From: Thermosyntropha lipolytica DSM 11003
GTDB taxonomy: Bacteria > Bacillota > Syntrophomonadia > Syntrophomonadales > Syntrophomonadaceae
Direction: 5' to 3'
DNA length: 64,000 nt
NCBI RefSeq assembly: GCF_900129805.1
Contig: NZ_FQWY01000005.1
Coordinates: forward strand, 1 to 64,000
Shown piece after piece: positions 25,108 through 36,597 of this stretch (position 1 is its first letter; the number at the start of each line of letters is the position of its first letter). Below the pieces are notes generated by a model. That model was not told where the DNA came from. It saw only the letters and a program-made list of their open reading frames with translations, and ran no database searches. The position numbers and the translations under genes are program-made.

Positions 25108-25338
25108 CTGTTTTCCTATCTGCTAATATCTATATCTGGGTGGCTGTACACTATACACCAGCATTCCCGGTTTAAAATCCAGCCTGAAGGAGGAAGCAAT
25201 GTAGATTATAATCTTTTATTGACCTTTGTTTTTTCCTTTATCTTTATCGGCAATCTAAGCCACTTAGCTGCGGTAAGGGACATTTTCGCTTCTAGGCTCA
25301 GTTTTGATAAATCTACCTTCTGGTTTTTAATAAAATGA
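25108..25338 (+). pseudogene. Start-less 77-codon open frame, possible remnant of a membrane protein gene
   Basis: A frame open from just after a stop at 25105 to TGA at 25338 reads as ordinary protein sequence, including WLYTIHQHSRFKIQPEGG and a hydrophobic helix LLLTFVFSFIFIG, then HLAAVRDIF. There is no ATG or GTG; the only start is a TTG late in the frame. It lies in a 435-base stretch (24931-25366) with no other gene, between a minus-strand gene and the cimA terminator. It could be the worn 3' end of a lost gene or chance. The rest of the gap is AT-rich with nothing recognisable. Confidence 0.25.
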
Positions 25339-25371
25339 AAAATAAGGGATGGTTTTAGGCCATCCCTTATT
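25331..25371 (-). terminator. Terminator of the ilv-leu-cimA operon
   Basis: AATAAGGGATGG (25341-25352) and CCATCCCTTATT (25360-25371) form a perfect 12-bp stem with a 7-base loop, followed on the minus strand by TTTCATTTTATT. The cimA stop codon is inside the stem. Confidence 0.88.
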
Positions 25372-26953
25372 TGGGCATACGCCTTTTCATCAGGAGATAA
25401 TTTATACTGTCCACCAGAGCCTGCCAGGAGGCTTCGATTATGTTTTCCGAAACCCCTACAGTACTCCACTTGGAAGTCTGGTCTGAAGACTCAATGAGTA
25501 CCCTTACCTTAGCTGCCGTTCCTTCATTACCGTTGAGGACGCGTACCTTGTAGTCGGTAAGATGCATTTCGCTTATTTCCGGATAAACCTCAGTCAAAGC
25601 CTTGCGCAGGCAATTGTCCAGAGCATTTACCGGCCCGTCTCCTTCAGCTGCCGTATGGAACACCTTATCCCCCACGGTAACTTTGATCATAGCTTCGGAA
25701 GTTATATTATCCTCTTCACTTTTTTCCAGTATAATCTTCAGGTTATTAAGTTTGAAAAAATCTTCATACTGGCCAAAGCCTTTGCGCAAAAGCAGCTCCA
25801 GGGAGGCATCGGCTCCTTCAAACTGAAACCCCTGGTTTTCCAGCTCTTTAATCATCTTTATTACTTCCCGGGTACGCGCATCATAATTATTTATATCCAT
25901 ATTAAATTCCCTGGCTTTATAAAGAAGATTGGAAAGCCCGGAAAGCTCGGATACCAGTACTCGCCTATGATTTCCTACATCTTCAGGATTAATGTGTTCA
26001 TAAGTCAAAGCATCCTTAAGCAGAGCACTTACATGTACTCCTCCCTTGTGGGCAAAAGCCCCATAGCCGACAAAAGGCTGATTGTTATAATGCGGCATAT
26101 TGGCTATTTCACTTATATAATGGGCTGCTTCGGTAAGGTTTTTTAGCTTTCCTTCCGGCAGGCATCTAAGGCCCATTTTTAATTCGAGATTAGGAATTAC
26201 GGCACATAAATCGGCATTTCCGCATCTCTCCCCAAAACCGTTCATCGTCCCCTGTACCTGCGTGCAGCCGGCTCTTACCGCCATTAAAGAATTAGTAACA
26301 GCACAGGCCGAATCATTATGGGCATGTATGCCCAGGGGAGCTTTTATATGTTTTTTTACTTCCAGGATAATCTTTTCTACTTCCCAGGGCATAGTGCCAC
26401 CATTGGTATCACATAAAACTACCCAATCAGCACCTGCTTCTTCAGCTGTTTTTAAAACCTGCAGGGCATAATCAGGATTATTTATATAACCATCAAAAAA
26501 GTGCTCCGCATCAAATATCACTTCTAAACCTTTATCCTTGAGATAAGATACCGTATCCCGCACCATGCGCAGGTTTTCTTCCAGGGTAGTTTCCAAGGCC
26601 CTTAAAACATGAAAATCCCATGATTTTCCAAAAATCGCTGCGGTTTGTGCTCCTGATTCCAAAAGGGTTTTTATATTATTATCCTGTTTTATCGGTATAC
26701 CTGCTTTGCGCGTAGAGCTAAAAGCAGTAATGCGGGAATTTTTAAATTCCATATTTTTTACTTGCCTGAAGAATTCCAGATCTTTGGGGTTGCTGCCTGG
26801 CCATCCTCCTTCTATATACGCAACCCCCAGTTCATCGAGTTTTTTAGCAATTTTTAATTTATCATCCAGGGAAAAGGAAATCCCTTCTCCCTGTGAGCCA
26901 TCGCGCAGAGTAGTATCATAAATGACCACATCTAGCTTCTTATTCCCAACCAT
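25367..26953 (-). CDS. cimA: (R)-citramalate synthase
   Basis: 528 residues, within the LeuA/HMGL-like superfamily. The N-terminus IYDTTLRDGSQGEGISFS, the metal-binding HAHNDSACA and GTMNGFGERCGN motifs, and a C-terminal regulatory domain are present. The GSQGEGISFS variant marks the CimA group rather than isopropylmalate synthase (leuA is separately present at 29894). It condenses pyruvate and acetyl-CoA to citramalate, which LeuCD and LeuB convert to 2-oxobutyrate for isoleucine without threonine. AAAGGAGGAAAA precedes the ATG. Last gene of the operon, 22 bases after leuB. Confidence 0.92.
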   Translation of the reverse strand: MVGNKKLDVVIYDTTLRDGSQGEGISFSLDDKLKIAKKLDELGVAYIEGGWPGSNPKDLEFFRQVKNMEFKNSRITAFSSTRKAGIPIKQDNNIKTLLESGAQTAAIFGKSWDFHVLRALETTLEENLRMVRDTVSYLKDKGLEVIFDAEHFFDGYINNPDYALQVLKTAEEAGADWVVLCDTNGGTMPWEVEKIILEVKKHIKAPLGIHAHNDSACAVTNSLMAVRAGCTQVQGTMNGFGERCGNADLCAVIPNLELKMGLRCLPEGKLKNLTEAAHYISEIANMPHYNNQPFVGYGAFAHKGGVHVSALLKDALTYEHINPEDVGNHRRVLVSELSGLSNLLYKAREFNMDINNYDARTREVIKMIKELENQGFQFEGADASLELLLRKGFGQYEDFFKLNNLKIILEKSEEDNITSEAMIKVTVGDKVFHTAAEGDGPVNALDNCLRKALTEVYPEISEMHLTDYKVRVLNGNEGTAAKVRVLIESSDQTSKWSTVGVSENIIEASWQALVDSINYLLMKRRMPK

Positions 26954-26974
26954 TTTTCCTCCTTTATCCTTTAA

Positions 26975-28054
26975 TTATTTAGCTTCCCTTATTTTTTCCG
27001 CCACCTTATCTCCCATTTCTACCGTATTGACTAAAATCTTGCCCGGTTCCATAAGGTCAGGTGTACGATAGCCTTCGATAAGCACCTGTCTTACCGCATT
27101 TTCGATCGTTCTGGCTTCTTCTTCCAGATGGAAAGAATAACGCAGCATCATAGCCGCTGATAAAATAGTAGCCAGAGGATTAGCCTTCTTCTGTCCGGCT
27201 ATGTCAGGAGCACTGCCATGGGCCGGTTCATAAAGGCCTACCTCTCCTCCAATCGAAGCACTAGGCAGCATCCCTATAGAACCGGTAAGCATAGAAGCTT
27301 CATCTGTAAGTATATCGCCAAACATATTTTCCGTTACGATAACATCGAACTGTTTGGGATTGCGTATAAGCTGCATAGCACAGTTGTCAACATACATATG
27401 GACCGTTTCTACATCCGGATATTCCTTAGCCAGCTCGGTAACCGTTTCCCGCCACAAGCGGGAGCTTTCCAGAACATTAGCTTTATCTACCGAGCACAGC
27501 TTTTTCCTGCGCTTGCGGGCTGCCTCATAAGCAAAGCGAACTACTCTTTCTATTTCGTAAGTAGAATAGCTTAAAACATCGGTAGCCTTTTGACCCCCAT
27601 CAGCAGTTTTTTCCCGGGTTTTTTCCCCAAAATAAAGGCCGCCGGTTAATTCCCTTACTACCAGTATATCTACACCTTCTATGACTTCTTCTTTCAGGGT
27701 AGAAGCATGAATAAGTCCGGGAAAAAGCATACAAGGCCTGAGATTGGCAAAAAGACCTAATTCCTTGCGCAAAGGAAGCAGGGCTCCTACTTCCGGTCTT
27801 AAATGTACCGGCAGGTCATCCCATTTAGGCCCTCCAATAGCTCCCAGCAGGACAGCATCGGAATTCTGGCACAGCTCAAGAGTCTCATCAGGCAGGGGAT
27901 GCCCTACCGCATCATAAGCTGCTCCTCCCACCAGAGCCTCAGTAAAAACAAATTCATGTCCAAATTTTTCGGCAATAGCTTTTAAGGCCTTAACCGCCTC
28001 CGGTACAATTTCTACACCAATTCCATCTCCTGGTAAAACGGCAATCCTGTACAT
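26975..28054 (-). CDS. leuB: 3-Isopropylmalate dehydrogenase
   Basis: About 359 residues. It begins [17 protein letters not shown] and contains [10 protein letters not shown], the catalytic [15 protein letters not shown] region and the NAD-binding [11 protein letters not shown]. It oxidatively decarboxylates 3-isopropylmalate to 2-oxoisocaproate, and the citramalate-derived methylmalate to 2-oxobutyrate. I choose ATG at 28054, eight bases after AGGG; a GTG at 28063 is the longer alternative. The gene is 24 bases after leuD. Confidence 0.95.
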   Translation of the reverse strand: MYRIAVLPGDGIGVEIVPEAVKALKAIAEKFGHEFVFTEALVGGAAYDAVGHPLPDETLELCQNSDAVLLGAIGGPKWDDLPVHLRPEVGALLPLRKELGLFANLRPCMLFPGLIHASTLKEEVIEGVDILVVRELTGGLYFGEKTREKTADGGQKATDVLSYSTYEIERVVRFAYEAARKRRKKLCSVDKANVLESSRLWRETVTELAKEYPDVETVHMYVDNCAMQLIRNPKQFDVIVTENMFGDILTDEASMLTGSIGMLPSASIGGEVGLYEPAHGSAPDIAGQKKANPLATILSAAMMLRYSFHLEEEARTIENAVRQVLIEGYRTPDLMEPGKILVNTVEMGDKVAEKIREAK

Positions 28055-28077
28055 CTCTTGCACCCTTTCCTCTTTTT

Positions 28078-28578
28078 TTAAGCATTCTTTTCTATCTTAG
28101 CCTTTACATAATTTATTAAACCGCCCTTATCCATTATTTCCTGCATAAAAGGCGGAAAAGGGCTGGCCTTAAACTCTTCACCGGTGCGCAGATTTTTAAT
28201 TTTACCGGTGGCAAAATCTACTTCTATTTCATCTCCTTCATTTATGGCATCAACCGCTTCCGGACACTCTAAAATAGGCAATCCGATATTTATACTATTA
28301 CGGTAAAAAATACGGGCAAAAGACTTGGCAATAACGCAGGAAACCCCGGCTGCTTTTATGGCTATAGGCGCATGTTCCCTTGAACTTCCGCAGCCAAAGT
28401 TTTTATCAGCTACAATTATATCCCCCTTCTTTACCTTTTTAGGAAATTCGGGATCAGCATCCTCCATGCAGTGTTTGGCCAGTTCCGCCGGATCAAAAGT
28501 GTTAAGATAACGCGCAGGTATAATAGCATCAGTATCTATATCCGCACCAAATTTATAAACCTTACCGGTAAACTTCAT
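28078..28578 (-). CDS. leuD: 3-Isopropylmalate dehydratase small subunit
   Basis: 166 residues, the compact prokaryotic LeuD type. It has [13 protein letters not shown] near the start and the [11 protein letters not shown] motif that positions substrate over the cluster of LeuC. Together with LeuC it isomerises 2- to 3-isopropylmalate, and probably citramalate to methylmalate. AAGGAGGAAGAGG precedes the ATG, 34 bases after leuC. Confidence 0.95.
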   Translation of the reverse strand: MKFTGKVYKFGADIDTDAIIPARYLNTFDPAELAKHCMEDADPEFPKKVKKGDIIVADKNFGCGSSREHAPIAIKAAGVSCVIAKSFARIFYRNSINIGLPILECPEAVDAINEGDEIEVDFATGKIKNLRTGEEFKASPFPPFMQEIMDKGGLINYVKAKIEKNA

Positions 28579-28611
28579 ATTGCCTCTTCCTCCTTAAAGC
28601 TCCTTTTCCCT

Positions 28612-29871
28612 CTAAACTTCCCAGGGAGGGGTAATTCTGCCTTTTAACGCACTGGCTGCTGCTACCGCCGGGCTAGCCAGATATACCTCACTTTCCGGAT
28701 GTCCCATGCGGCCTACAAAATTGCGGTTGGTAGTAGCCAGAGCCTTTTCTCCCTTGGCCAGGATTCCCATATGTCCGCCCAAACAGGGTCCACAGGTGGG
28801 AGTGCTTACTGCCGCCCCGGCTTCAATGAAAATCTGTATATAGCCCCGCTTCATAGCTTCCAGATAAATTTCCTGCGTGCCGGGAATAATTATAACCCTT
28901 ACCTCCGGATGTACTTTTTTACCTTGCATAATGCGGGCTGCTATCTCTAAATCTTCTATCCTGCCATTGGTGCAGGAACCGATAACCACCTGGTCTATTA
29001 AAACATGGGTAGCTTCACTAACCGGCCTTACATTCTCCGGCAGATGCGGAAAAGCTACCAGAGGTTCAAGCTTAGAAACATCATACTCCCTTATTTCAAA
29101 ATAAGGAGCATCCTCATCAGATTTATAGAGGACAAAATCTCTTTTCGCCCTCCCCTTCACATAGGATAAGGTTATTTCATCAGGTTCAATAATCCCATTT
29201 TTGCCTCCTGCTTCAATAGCCATATTAGCCATGGTAAAGCGGTTATCCATGGAAAGGTTTCTTATTACCTCTCCCGTAAACTCCATCGCCATATAACGAG
29301 CTCCATCTACCCCGATATCGCCAATGGTGTGCAGGATAAGATCCTTGCCGCTTACCCACTCCGGAAGTTTTCCATAATAGACAAACTTTATAGTTTCCGG
29401 CACCTTAAACCAGGCTTCCCCGGTAGCCATAGCCGCTGCCATATCTGTGGACCCTACCCCGGTAGCAAAAGCGCCCAAGGCTCCATACGTACAGGTATGA
29501 GAATCAGCGCCTATAACCACATCTCCCGGCAGCACCAGGCCCTGTTCAGGCAAAAGGCAGTGTTCGATACCCATTTTCCCAATTTCAAAATAATTAGTTA
29601 TGCCATGTTTACGCGCAAACTCGCGCACTATCTTGCACTGTTCGGCCGACTTTATATCTTTATTAGGGGTAAAATGATCCGGCACCAGCATAATTCTGTC
29701 TCGATCAAAAACCTTCTCTACCCCCAGCTTTTCAAATTCAGCAATAGCTACCGGGGAAGTAACATCATTCCCGAGCACTACATCTACCTTGCAGTTTATG
29801 AGTTCTCCCGGCTCTACATAATCTTTTCCGGCATGCTTGGCCAGTATTTTCTGGGTTATAGTCATCCCCAT
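28612..29871 (-). CDS. leuC: 3-Isopropylmalate dehydratase large subunit
   Basis: 419 residues, the shorter archaeal/Firmicute type, aconitase superfamily. Cysteines of the 4Fe-4S cluster are in VIGSCTNGR and [21 protein letters not shown] is the first conserved block. It acts as a heterodimer with LeuD. Two ATGs (29871 and 29865) fit the GGAGTAGGATAAA site; the first is taken. Overall spacing to leuA is 23 bases. Confidence 0.95.
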   Translation of the reverse strand: MGMTITQKILAKHAGKDYVEPGELINCKVDVVLGNDVTSPVAIAEFEKLGVEKVFDRDRIMLVPDHFTPNKDIKSAEQCKIVREFARKHGITNYFEIGKMGIEHCLLPEQGLVLPGDVVIGADSHTCTYGALGAFATGVGSTDMAAAMATGEAWFKVPETIKFVYYGKLPEWVSGKDLILHTIGDIGVDGARYMAMEFTGEVIRNLSMDNRFTMANMAIEAGGKNGIIEPDEITLSYVKGRAKRDFVLYKSDEDAPYFEIREYDVSKLEPLVAFPHLPENVRPVSEATHVLIDQVVIGSCTNGRIEDLEIAARIMQGKKVHPEVRVIIIPGTQEIYLEAMKRGYIQIFIEAGAAVSTPTCGPCLGGHMGILAKGEKALATTNRNFVGRMGHPESEVYLASPAVAAASALKGRITPPWEV

Positions 29872-29893
29872 TTTATCCTACTCCTCCTTTTCT

Positions 29894-31420
29894 CTATTCG
29901 CGCAGCTGTTTTTCATAATAATACTTGTTTATCGCATTTATATAAGCCTTGACACTGGCTTCGATAATATCGGTACTCAATCCCCGGCCGGTATAAAGCT
30001 TGCCGTCGATCTCAATCTTGGCAATAACTTCACCTAAAGCATCCTTGCCGCCACTTATGGAATTAAGCTTATAATCAATCATCTTGCCGTAAATATCAGT
30101 TATCTTATCTACGGCATGGCAGGCAGCATCCACAGGCCCATCCCCGGTAGAAGCAGCTTCCAGCACATTGCCTTCTATATTCAGTTTTACCGTAGCCGTA
30201 GGCACTATGCTGGTTCCACTGGAAATATGCAGGTATTCCAGGCTAAACCTTTCAGGAATCGCCCTTACCTGTTCATTTACCAGCGCTTCCAGATCGTCAT
30301 CATTTATCTCCTTCTTCTTGTCGGCTATATCTTTAAACTTAATAAAGGCCTTTTCCAGTTCTTCTTCCGTAAGATTATAGCCTAATTCTTTAAGGCGCTC
30401 TCTAAAAGCATGGCGTCCGGAATGTTTGCCCAAAACCAGGCTACTGCTCTTTATCCCGACCAGTTCAGGACTCATAATTTCATAGGTGGAACGCTCTTTT
30501 AACACCCCATCCTGGTGAATGCCTGATTCATGGCTAAAGGCATTCTGTCCCACAATAGCTTTATTGGGCTGTACCGGCATACCGGTTAACGTGCTTACCA
30601 AACGGCTGGTACGGTAAATTTCCCGGTAATTTATGCGTGTTTCCTTTTGATAAAAACTTTTGCGGGTATAGAGGTTCATGACAATCTCTTCTAAAGCAGC
30701 ATTACCTGCCCTTTCCCCAATACCGTTTATCGTGCACTCCACCTGTCTGGCCCCATTCATTATCCCGGCCATAGAATTGGCTACCGCCAGGCCCAGGTCA
30801 TTGTGACAGTGAACACTTATTATCGCCTTATCTATATTGGGAACTCTTTCACAAATAGACTTTATAAAAAGGCCAAACTCATCGGGCACCGCATATCCTA
30901 CCGTATCCGGCAGGTTGACAACGGTAGCTCCAGCTTCAATAACCTTTTCCACTACCAGGGCCAGATAGTCAAGATCGCTGCGGGAAGCATCCTCGGCGGA
31001 AAACTCTACATCCGAGCAGTATTTCTTGGCATAGCGAACTGCCTCTACCGCCTGCTCCAGCACCTGTTCCCTGGTCTTATTAAGCTTATATTTAAGATGA
31101 ATATCGGAAGTAGCAATAAATGTATGGATACGGGGAGACTCTGCCCCTTTGAGCGCTTCCCAGGCCCGGTCGATGTCTTTATAATTAGCCCGGCATAATC
31201 CGGCAATAACCGGTCCTTTTACATTATCCGCAATCTTCTTTACCGCAGCAAAATCTCCGGGCGAAGCAATCGGAAAGCCTGCTTCTATAACATCGACCCC
31301 TAAACGGGCCAGCTGACGCGCAATCTCCAGCTTTTCATCGCTATTAAGGCTCACTCCCGGGGATTGTTCTCCATCCCGCAGGGTAGTATCAAAAATGTAG
31401 ATGCGGTTATTATCTGCCAT
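29894..31420 (-). CDS. leuA: 2-Isopropylmalate synthase
   Basis: About 508 residues. The N-terminal TIM barrel has [28 protein letters not shown] and [10 protein letters not shown], all typical LeuA; the C-terminal LeuA dimer domain (from about 390) binds leucine for feedback inhibition in homologues. It condenses 2-oxoisovalerate with acetyl-CoA. Of two adjacent ATGs the second (31420) has better spacing from GGAGG. A hairpin terminator lies between ilvC and this gene. Confidence 0.95.
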   Translation of the reverse strand: MADNNRIYIFDTTLRDGEQSPGVSLNSDEKLEIARQLARLGVDVIEAGFPIASPGDFAAVKKIADNVKGPVIAGLCRANYKDIDRAWEALKGAESPRIHTFIATSDIHLKYKLNKTREQVLEQAVEAVRYAKKYCSDVEFSAEDASRSDLDYLALVVEKVIEAGATVVNLPDTVGYAVPDEFGLFIKSICERVPNIDKAIISVHCHNDLGLAVANSMAGIMNGARQVECTINGIGERAGNAALEEIVMNLYTRKSFYQKETRINYREIYRTSRLVSTLTGMPVQPNKAIVGQNAFSHESGIHQDGVLKERSTYEIMSPELVGIKSSSLVLGKHSGRHAFRERLKELGYNLTEEELEKAFIKFKDIADKKKEINDDDLEALVNEQVRAIPERFSLEYLHISSGTSIVPTATVKLNIEGNVLEAASTGDGPVDAACHAVDKITDIYGKMIDYKLNSISGGKDALGEVIAKIEIDGKLYTGRGLSTDIIEASVKAYINAINKYYYEKQLRE

Positions 31421-31444
31421 CATACCCCTCCTTGTTCCAGGCTT

Positions 31445-31478
31445 TGTTTTTTAAAAAACGGGGGTGAAAAATCACCCC
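31445..31478 (-). terminator. Hairpin terminator between ilvC and leuA
   Basis: GGGGTGA and TCACCCC (31472-31478 and 31461-31467) form a 7-bp stem with a 4-base loop, followed on the minus strand by CCGTTTTTTAA. It may set the relative level of leu and ilv messages rather than stop all transcription, since no promoter is evident in the 72-base gap. Confidence 0.7.
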
Positions 31479-31495
31479 ACCCCTTTTATAAAATC

Positions 31496-32509
31496 TTACT
31501 TGCTCTTTTTGAGCCAGGGCATCATGGCTCTAAGCTCCTTACCTACCGTTTCAATCAGATGCTCGGCATTCTGTCTCTTCAGGGCATTAAAACGCGGTCT
31601 TCCTACCTGATTTTCCAGTAGCCATTCGGTAGCAAATTTGCCTTCCTGTATATCTCTCAATGCCTTTTGCATAGCCTTTCTTGACTCTTCGCCTATTACC
31701 TGAGGTCCTATGATATAATCGCCCCACTCGGCGGTATCACTTATCGAATAACGCATATAGCTCATGCCGCCTTCATACATAAGGTCAACAATCAGTTTGA
31801 GCTCATGCAGACATTCAAAATAAGCTATTTCCGGCTGATAACCGGCATTAACCAGGGTTTCAAAACCAGCCTTGACCAGTTCCGTTACTCCCCCACAGAG
31901 CACACACTGTTCGCCAAAAAGGTCGGTTTCGGTTTCTTCTTTGAAAGTAGTCTCAATTACTCCTGCCCGGGTGCATCCTATACCACAGGCATAAGCCAGA
32001 GCAATTTCCTTGGCCTTTCCCGTGTAATCCTGCTCCACAGCTACTAATCCCGGAACCCCGGCTCCTTCTACATACATCCTCCTCACCAGGTGTCCAGGGC
32101 TCTTCGGAGCCACCATAAAAACATCTACATAGGGAGGGGGAACTATCTGCCCGTAGTGAATATTAAAGCCATGGGAAAATCCTAAAGCATTGCCTTCTTT
32201 AAGATAAGGTTGGATTTCGTTTTGGTAAACGGCAGCTTGAATCTGGTCAGGAACCAGAATCTGAATAATATCCCCTTTTTCTGCTGCTTCCGCTACGGTC
32301 ATAGGAGTAATCCCGGCGGCAATAACTGCATCCCATTCCGCCTGGGTTATTTCATCATACGGTTTTCTTAAACCTACTACTACATCTAGCCCGCTATCTT
32401 TCAGGTTCTGGGCCTGCGCATGTCCCTGGGAACCAAATCCTATCACCGCAATAGTTTTTCCTTTAAGCAGGTCTAAATTAGCATCGGCATCATAGTACAT
32501 TCTGGCCAT
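31496..32509 (-). CDS. ilvC: Ketol-acid reductoisomerase
   Basis: 337 residues, the class I (short) form. The N-terminal Rossmann motif [18 protein letters not shown] and [13 protein letters not shown] are present, and the knotted C-terminal domain contains [16 protein letters not shown] with the metal-binding acidic residues. It converts acetolactate or acetohydroxybutyrate to the dihydroxy acid using NADPH or NADH. GAGGAGGAAG precedes the ATG; it follows ilvN by 35 bases. Confidence 0.96.
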   Translation of the reverse strand: MARMYYDADANLDLLKGKTIAVIGFGSQGHAQAQNLKDSGLDVVVGLRKPYDEITQAEWDAVIAAGITPMTVAEAAEKGDIIQILVPDQIQAAVYQNEIQPYLKEGNALGFSHGFNIHYGQIVPPPYVDVFMVAPKSPGHLVRRMYVEGAGVPGLVAVEQDYTGKAKEIALAYACGIGCTRAGVIETTFKEETETDLFGEQCVLCGGVTELVKAGFETLVNAGYQPEIAYFECLHELKLIVDLMYEGGMSYMRYSISDTAEWGDYIIGPQVIGEESRKAMQKALRDIQEGKFATEWLLENQVGRPRFNALKRQNAEHLIETVGKELRAMMPWLKKSK

Positions 32510-32544
32510 CTTAAACTTCCTCCTCCAATCTATTTTTTTAAGAA

Positions 32545-33039
32545 TTAACTTTTAGCTCCGCCTCTAACCATCGCTATTTTCCCGGTTCTAACCAGCTCGA
32601 TTATGCCAAAAGGCCTTAGCGAGTCTTCGATAGCTTCTATCTTCTCAGAATCACCTGTAACCTCGATAATCAAGCTATCCCGGCCGATATCTACGATGCG
32701 GGCGCGAAAAATCTCGACAATTTGCAGGATCTCAGCTCTCACCGTAGCATCAGCCTTAACCTTTATGAGCATCAGTTCCCTTTCTACCGCTTTTTCTTCT
32801 GATATGTCAACAATCTTTATAACATCAATCAGCTTGTAGAGCTGTTTAGTTACCTGTTCAATAACCCGGTCATCACCGCTTACCACAATAGTCATGCGGG
32901 AAATATCCGGATTTTCTGTTTCCCCTACCGCCAGGCTTTCAATATTATAGCCTCTCCGCCTAAATAGTGTAGCTACTCTGGTCAATACCCCCGGCTTATT
33001 CTCCACCGTAACTGCCAGTATATGTTTTTTCATCTCCAT
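32545..33039 (-). CDS. ilvN: Acetolactate synthase small (regulatory) subunit
   Basis: 164 residues with an N-terminal ACT domain ([20 protein letters not shown]) and a conserved C-terminal domain, the standard IlvN/IlvH subunit. It activates IlvB and confers valine sensitivity in known systems. Its ATG shares one base with the ilvB stop (TGATG), so translation is coupled. A second ATG at 33033 is possible. Confidence 0.94.
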   Translation of the reverse strand: MEMKKHILAVTVENKPGVLTRVATLFRRRGYNIESLAVGETENPDISRMTIVVSGDDRVIEQVTKQLYKLIDVIKIVDISEEKAVERELMLIKVKADATVRAEILQIVEIFRARIVDIGRDSLIIEVTGDSEKIEAIEDSLRPFGIIELVRTGKIAMVRGGAKS

Positions 33040-34721
33040 CAGTCACCCCCTACCATCTCTAAGAGTGATTTGCCAGGAGGCACCATAGGATAAACATCGG
33101 CTTCCCTTTCCACCCAGAAATCTATGACTACCGGACGGTCATCAACCTTCAAGGCCTCTTTTATTGCTCTTTCCACTTCTGCGGAATCTTTAACCCTCAT
33201 ACCTACTGCTCCATAAGCTTCTGCCAGCTTAACAAAATCAGGTTGATGGCTTATATCCGTATAGGAATAGCGGCGGTTATAGAAAAGTCCCTGCCACTGC
33301 CTTACCATCCCTAAATACTGATTATTTAATATACATATGATAACCGGCAGTTTATACTGCACCGCGGTAGCCAGTTCCTGAATATTCATCTGAATACTTC
33401 CATCCCCGGCTATATCAAAAACCGGCCAGTCCGGTCTTGCAATCTTGGCTCCAATAGCAGCCGGAAAACCAAATCCCATCGTTCCCAGCCCGCCGGAACT
33501 TATAAAGGTACGGGGGTATTTGAACTTGTAATACTGGGCAGTCCACATCTGGTTTTGCCCTACCTCGGTAGTTATTATCGCCCGTCCTTCTGTAATCTCC
33601 GATATTTTTTCTATTATGTGCTGAGGCATAATCCTGCCCGGGGAAGGTGAGCCATAAGTCAAAGGATACTCATCTTTCCAGCGATCTATTGTCCGGTGCC
33701 ATTCGGTATACTCTTCCACAGCATCCAACCTTTCATTTATAGCCCGCAGCACTTCTTTTACCTGTCCTACTATCGGCACATGAGCTTCTACATTTTTCCC
33801 GATTTCCGCGGCATCTATGTCAATATGAATCACTTTGGCTCCGGGAGCAAAAGCATCCAGCTTACCGGTAACCCGGTCATCAAACCTTACCCCGGCTGCT
33901 ATAATAAGGTCGCTCTCGGAAATAGCATAATTAGCATAGCGTGTTCCATGCATACCCAGCATACCTAATGACAGGTAATGGTTAGAAGGAAAAGCCCCTA
34001 ATCCCATCAAGGTAGTGGTAACCGGTATCTTCCTCTTTTCTGCCAGCTCCCGCAGCTCATCTGCCGCCTCCGAAGATATGACCCCTCCTCCGGCATAAAT
34101 AACCGGCCTTTCCGCCTTCTTTATAAGTTCTACGGCCAGTTTCACCTGACCCATATTATAACCTTTCATGACCCGGTAGCCTCTTATATTTATTTCTTCT
34201 CCTGCCGGCTCATACTCAATTTCTCTATCCATTACATCCCGGGGCAAGTCTACTACTACCGGCCCCGGCCGATTGGTACGGGCAATGTAGAAGGCTTCCT
34301 TTACTACCCTGGCTACATCTTCCGTCCTTTCCACCAGATAATTATGTTTGGTTATCGGCAAGGTAATCCCGGTTATATCTGCTTCCTGAAAAGCATCCTT
34401 CCCTATAAGATGGGTGGCTACCTGCCCGGTAAAACAAACTAAAGGTATAGAATCCATATAAGCCGTAGCAATACCGGTAACCAGATTGGTGGCCCCAGGC
34501 CCGGAAGTTGCTATACATACCCCAACTTTGCCGGTAGCCCGGGCATAACCATCGGCAGCATGAGCCGCTCCCTGCTCATGACGTACCAGAATATGCCTTA
34601 TCTTCGAATGATAAAGAGCATCATATATAGGAAGAACTGCTCCCCCTGGATAGCCAAAAATCGTATCTACTCCTTCTTCTTCCAGGCAGCGCAGCAAAAT
34701 CTCTGCTCCTTTTAGCTTCAT
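33039..34721 (-). CDS. ilvB: Acetolactate synthase large (catalytic) subunit
   Basis: 560 residues, ThDP-dependent. The catalytic glutamate is in the [19 protein letters not shown] region, the ThDP/Mg binding motif is [15 protein letters not shown]...LNN, and the FAD-binding segment is [15 protein letters not shown]. It makes acetolactate from two pyruvates or acetohydroxybutyrate from pyruvate plus 2-oxobutyrate, the latter fed by the CimA branch. GGAGGTGAGCTC precedes the ATG, and an inverted repeat at 34732-34749 overlaps the ribosome binding site. Confidence 0.96.
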   Translation of the reverse strand: MKLKGAEILLRCLEEEGVDTIFGYPGGAVLPIYDALYHSKIRHILVRHEQGAAHAADGYARATGKVGVCIATSGPGATNLVTGIATAYMDSIPLVCFTGQVATHLIGKDAFQEADITGITLPITKHNYLVERTEDVARVVKEAFYIARTNRPGPVVVDLPRDVMDREIEYEPAGEEINIRGYRVMKGYNMGQVKLAVELIKKAERPVIYAGGGVISSEAADELRELAEKRKIPVTTTLMGLGAFPSNHYLSLGMLGMHGTRYANYAISESDLIIAAGVRFDDRVTGKLDAFAPGAKVIHIDIDAAEIGKNVEAHVPIVGQVKEVLRAINERLDAVEEYTEWHRTIDRWKDEYPLTYGSPSPGRIMPQHIIEKISEITEGRAIITTEVGQNQMWTAQYYKFKYPRTFISSGGLGTMGFGFPAAIGAKIARPDWPVFDIAGDGSIQMNIQELATAVQYKLPVIICILNNQYLGMVRQWQGLFYNRRYSYTDISHQPDFVKLAEAYGAVGMRVKDSAEVERAIKEALKVDDRPVVIDFWVEREADVYPMVPPGKSLLEMVGGD

Positions 34722-34731
34722 GAGCTCACCT

Positions 34732-34749
34732 CCATTTTTGATAAAATGG
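34732..34749. promoter_or_regulatory. Inverted repeat overlapping the ilvB ribosome binding site
   Basis: CCATTTT (34732-34738) and AAAATGG (34743-34749) form a perfect 7-bp stem with TGAT loop. The first two bases pair with part of the GGAGG site of ilvB on the minus strand. This could hide the site in the mRNA, or be an operator in DNA. Confidence 0.45.
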
Positions 34750-34810
34750 TACCCTCCATATGTTAAACAGCTATTAATTGAATATTAAAAATCGTTATGA
34801 AATTAATTTT

Positions 34811-34839
34811 TTACAAAAAAAGCAGGCTTCTATGCCCGC
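34811..34839 (-). terminator. Terminator between ilvD and ilvB
   Basis: GCGGGC (34839-34834) pairs with GCCTGC (34827-34822, one G-U) with a 6-base loop, followed on the minus strand by TTTTTTTG. The gap to ilvB is 136 bases, the largest within the cluster, so ilvB may also have its own promoter. Confidence 0.7.
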
Positions 34840-34857
34840 CGGTAAGAATAGACCAGG

Positions 34858-36519
34858 TTATTTTCTAAAAACCGCCCCTTTGCTTGCTGATTCTACCATT
34901 TGGGCATATCTCTTCATATATCCGGTTTTTATTTTGGGTTCAGGTTCCTGCCATCTAGCTCTTCTCTGCTCTAATGTCTTTTCATCAACCAGCAATTCCA
35001 GTTTACAGGCAGGTATATCTATACGAATAATATCCCCTTCTTCTACCAGAGCAATAGGTCCTCCCGCCGCAGCTTCTGGAGATACATGGCCTATAGAAGC
35101 TCCCCGGGTAGCTCCGGAAAAACGTCCATCGGTTATAAGAGCCACATCTTTATCTAGCCCCATACCGGCCACTGCCGAAGTAGGAGTGAGCATTTCTCTC
35201 ATCCCCGGACCCCCTTTGGGTCCTTCATAGCGGATAACAATAACATCACCTTTTTGGATCCTGCCCCCGAGAATAGCTTCTACCGCTTCTTCTTCGGAAT
35301 CAAAAACCCTGGCCTTCCCTTCATGCCTCATCATTTCTGGAGCTACCGCTCCTTTCTTGACCACTGCCCCTTCGGGAGCCAGATTGCCAAAAAGTATAGC
35401 TAAACCGCCGCTTTCACTATGCGGGTCATCTACCGGCCTTATTACTGAATAATCTAAAACCGGAGTATTTTTTATATTTTCCCCTACGGTAAATCCGGTA
35501 ACCGTAAGACATTCCGTCTTGATAAGCCCTTTTTTGTTAAGCTCATTATAAAGAGCAGAAATCCCTCCTGCCCGGTACAAGTCCTCCATATGATGCTCTC
35601 CCGCCGGGCTTATTTTGCATAGATGGGGAGTAGTAGCACTTAGCCGGTTGAAAAGGTTTAAATCGAGCTTTACCCCGGCTTCATGAGCAATAGCCATAAG
35701 ATGCAGAACCGAATTGGTAGAACAGCCAATAGCCATATCTAAACGTATAGCATTATAAAAGGCATCTTCGGTCATAATGTCAAGCGGTTTTATATCCTTC
35801 GCTAAAAGTTCCATTATCTGCATTCCGGCCCTTTTCGCCAATCTTATCCTTTCCGCATATACAGCAGGAATAGTTCCATTGCCAGGAAGAGCCATGCCTA
35901 GAGCTTCGGTGAGGCAGTTCATAGAATTAGCGGTAAACATCCCGGCACAGGAACCACAGGTAGGACACGCATTTTCCTCTAAGACATAAAGTTCATCTTC
36001 CGTCATCTTTCCTGCCGCTGTAGCTCCTACCCCTTCAAAAACCTGCGAAAGGCTTACTTTTCTTCCTTTGAAGCTTCCTGCTAACATCGGCCCTCCGCTT
36101 ACAAAAATAGAAGGTATATTAAGGCGGGCAGCTGCCATAAGCATACCGGGAACTACCTTATCACAGTTGGGAATAAACACCAGAGCATCAAAAGCATGGG
36201 CCGTAGCCATCACCTCGACTGCATCAGCAATCAGCTCGCGGCTGGCCAGGGAATATTTCATCCCTATATGGTTCATGGCTATACCATCACACACCGCAAT
36301 AGTGCTGAATTCTAAAGGGGTTCCTCCTTTAAGCCTTATGCCTGCTTTTACTGCTTCTGCTATTTTATCCAAATTTATATGTCCAGGAACGATGTCATTT
36401 TTGGAGTTTACCACCCCAATAAGCGGGCGGTTAATTTCTTCATCAGTCAAACCTAAAGCTTTAAATAGGGAACGGTGGGGAGCTTTCTCTAATCCCTTTT
36501 TGGCCCGGTCACTACGCAT
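34858..36519 (-). CDS. ilvD: Dihydroxy-acid dehydratase
   Basis: 553 residues. Iron-sulphur cysteines lie in [10 protein letters not shown] and [30 protein letters not shown] is near the C-terminus. It dehydrates dihydroxy acids to the 2-oxo acids of valine and isoleucine. The ATG at 36519 ([12 protein letters not shown]) follows GGGAGGAGATCTTTT; the frame is open upstream into the T-box leader but that part is not protein. First gene behind the T-box. Confidence 0.95.
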   Translation of the reverse strand: MRSDRAKKGLEKAPHRSLFKALGLTDEEINRPLIGVVNSKNDIVPGHINLDKIAEAVKAGIRLKGGTPLEFSTIAVCDGIAMNHIGMKYSLASRELIADAVEVMATAHAFDALVFIPNCDKVVPGMLMAAARLNIPSIFVSGGPMLAGSFKGRKVSLSQVFEGVGATAAGKMTEDELYVLEENACPTCGSCAGMFTANSMNCLTEALGMALPGNGTIPAVYAERIRLAKRAGMQIMELLAKDIKPLDIMTEDAFYNAIRLDMAIGCSTNSVLHLMAIAHEAGVKLDLNLFNRLSATTPHLCKISPAGEHHMEDLYRAGGISALYNELNKKGLIKTECLTVTGFTVGENIKNTPVLDYSVIRPVDDPHSESGGLAILFGNLAPEGAVVKKGAVAPEMMRHEGKARVFDSEEEAVEAILGGRIQKGDVIVIRYEGPKGGPGMREMLTPTSAVAGMGLDKDVALITDGRFSGATRGASIGHVSPEAAAGGPIALVEEGDIIRIDIPACKLELLVDEKTLEQRRARWQEPEPKIKTGYMKRYAQMVESASKGAVFRK

Positions 36520-36597
36520 AAAAGATCTCCTCCCTTTGCATTTTGCCACCATATCGCTTTTTATCCCTCTAAAATACTGGCAACTAAAACCAGGTAT

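Noticed and set aside
25206-25469. Minus-strand 87-codon frame overlapping the end of cimA
   Set aside because: Most of it runs out of frame through cimA coding sequence and through the operon terminator.
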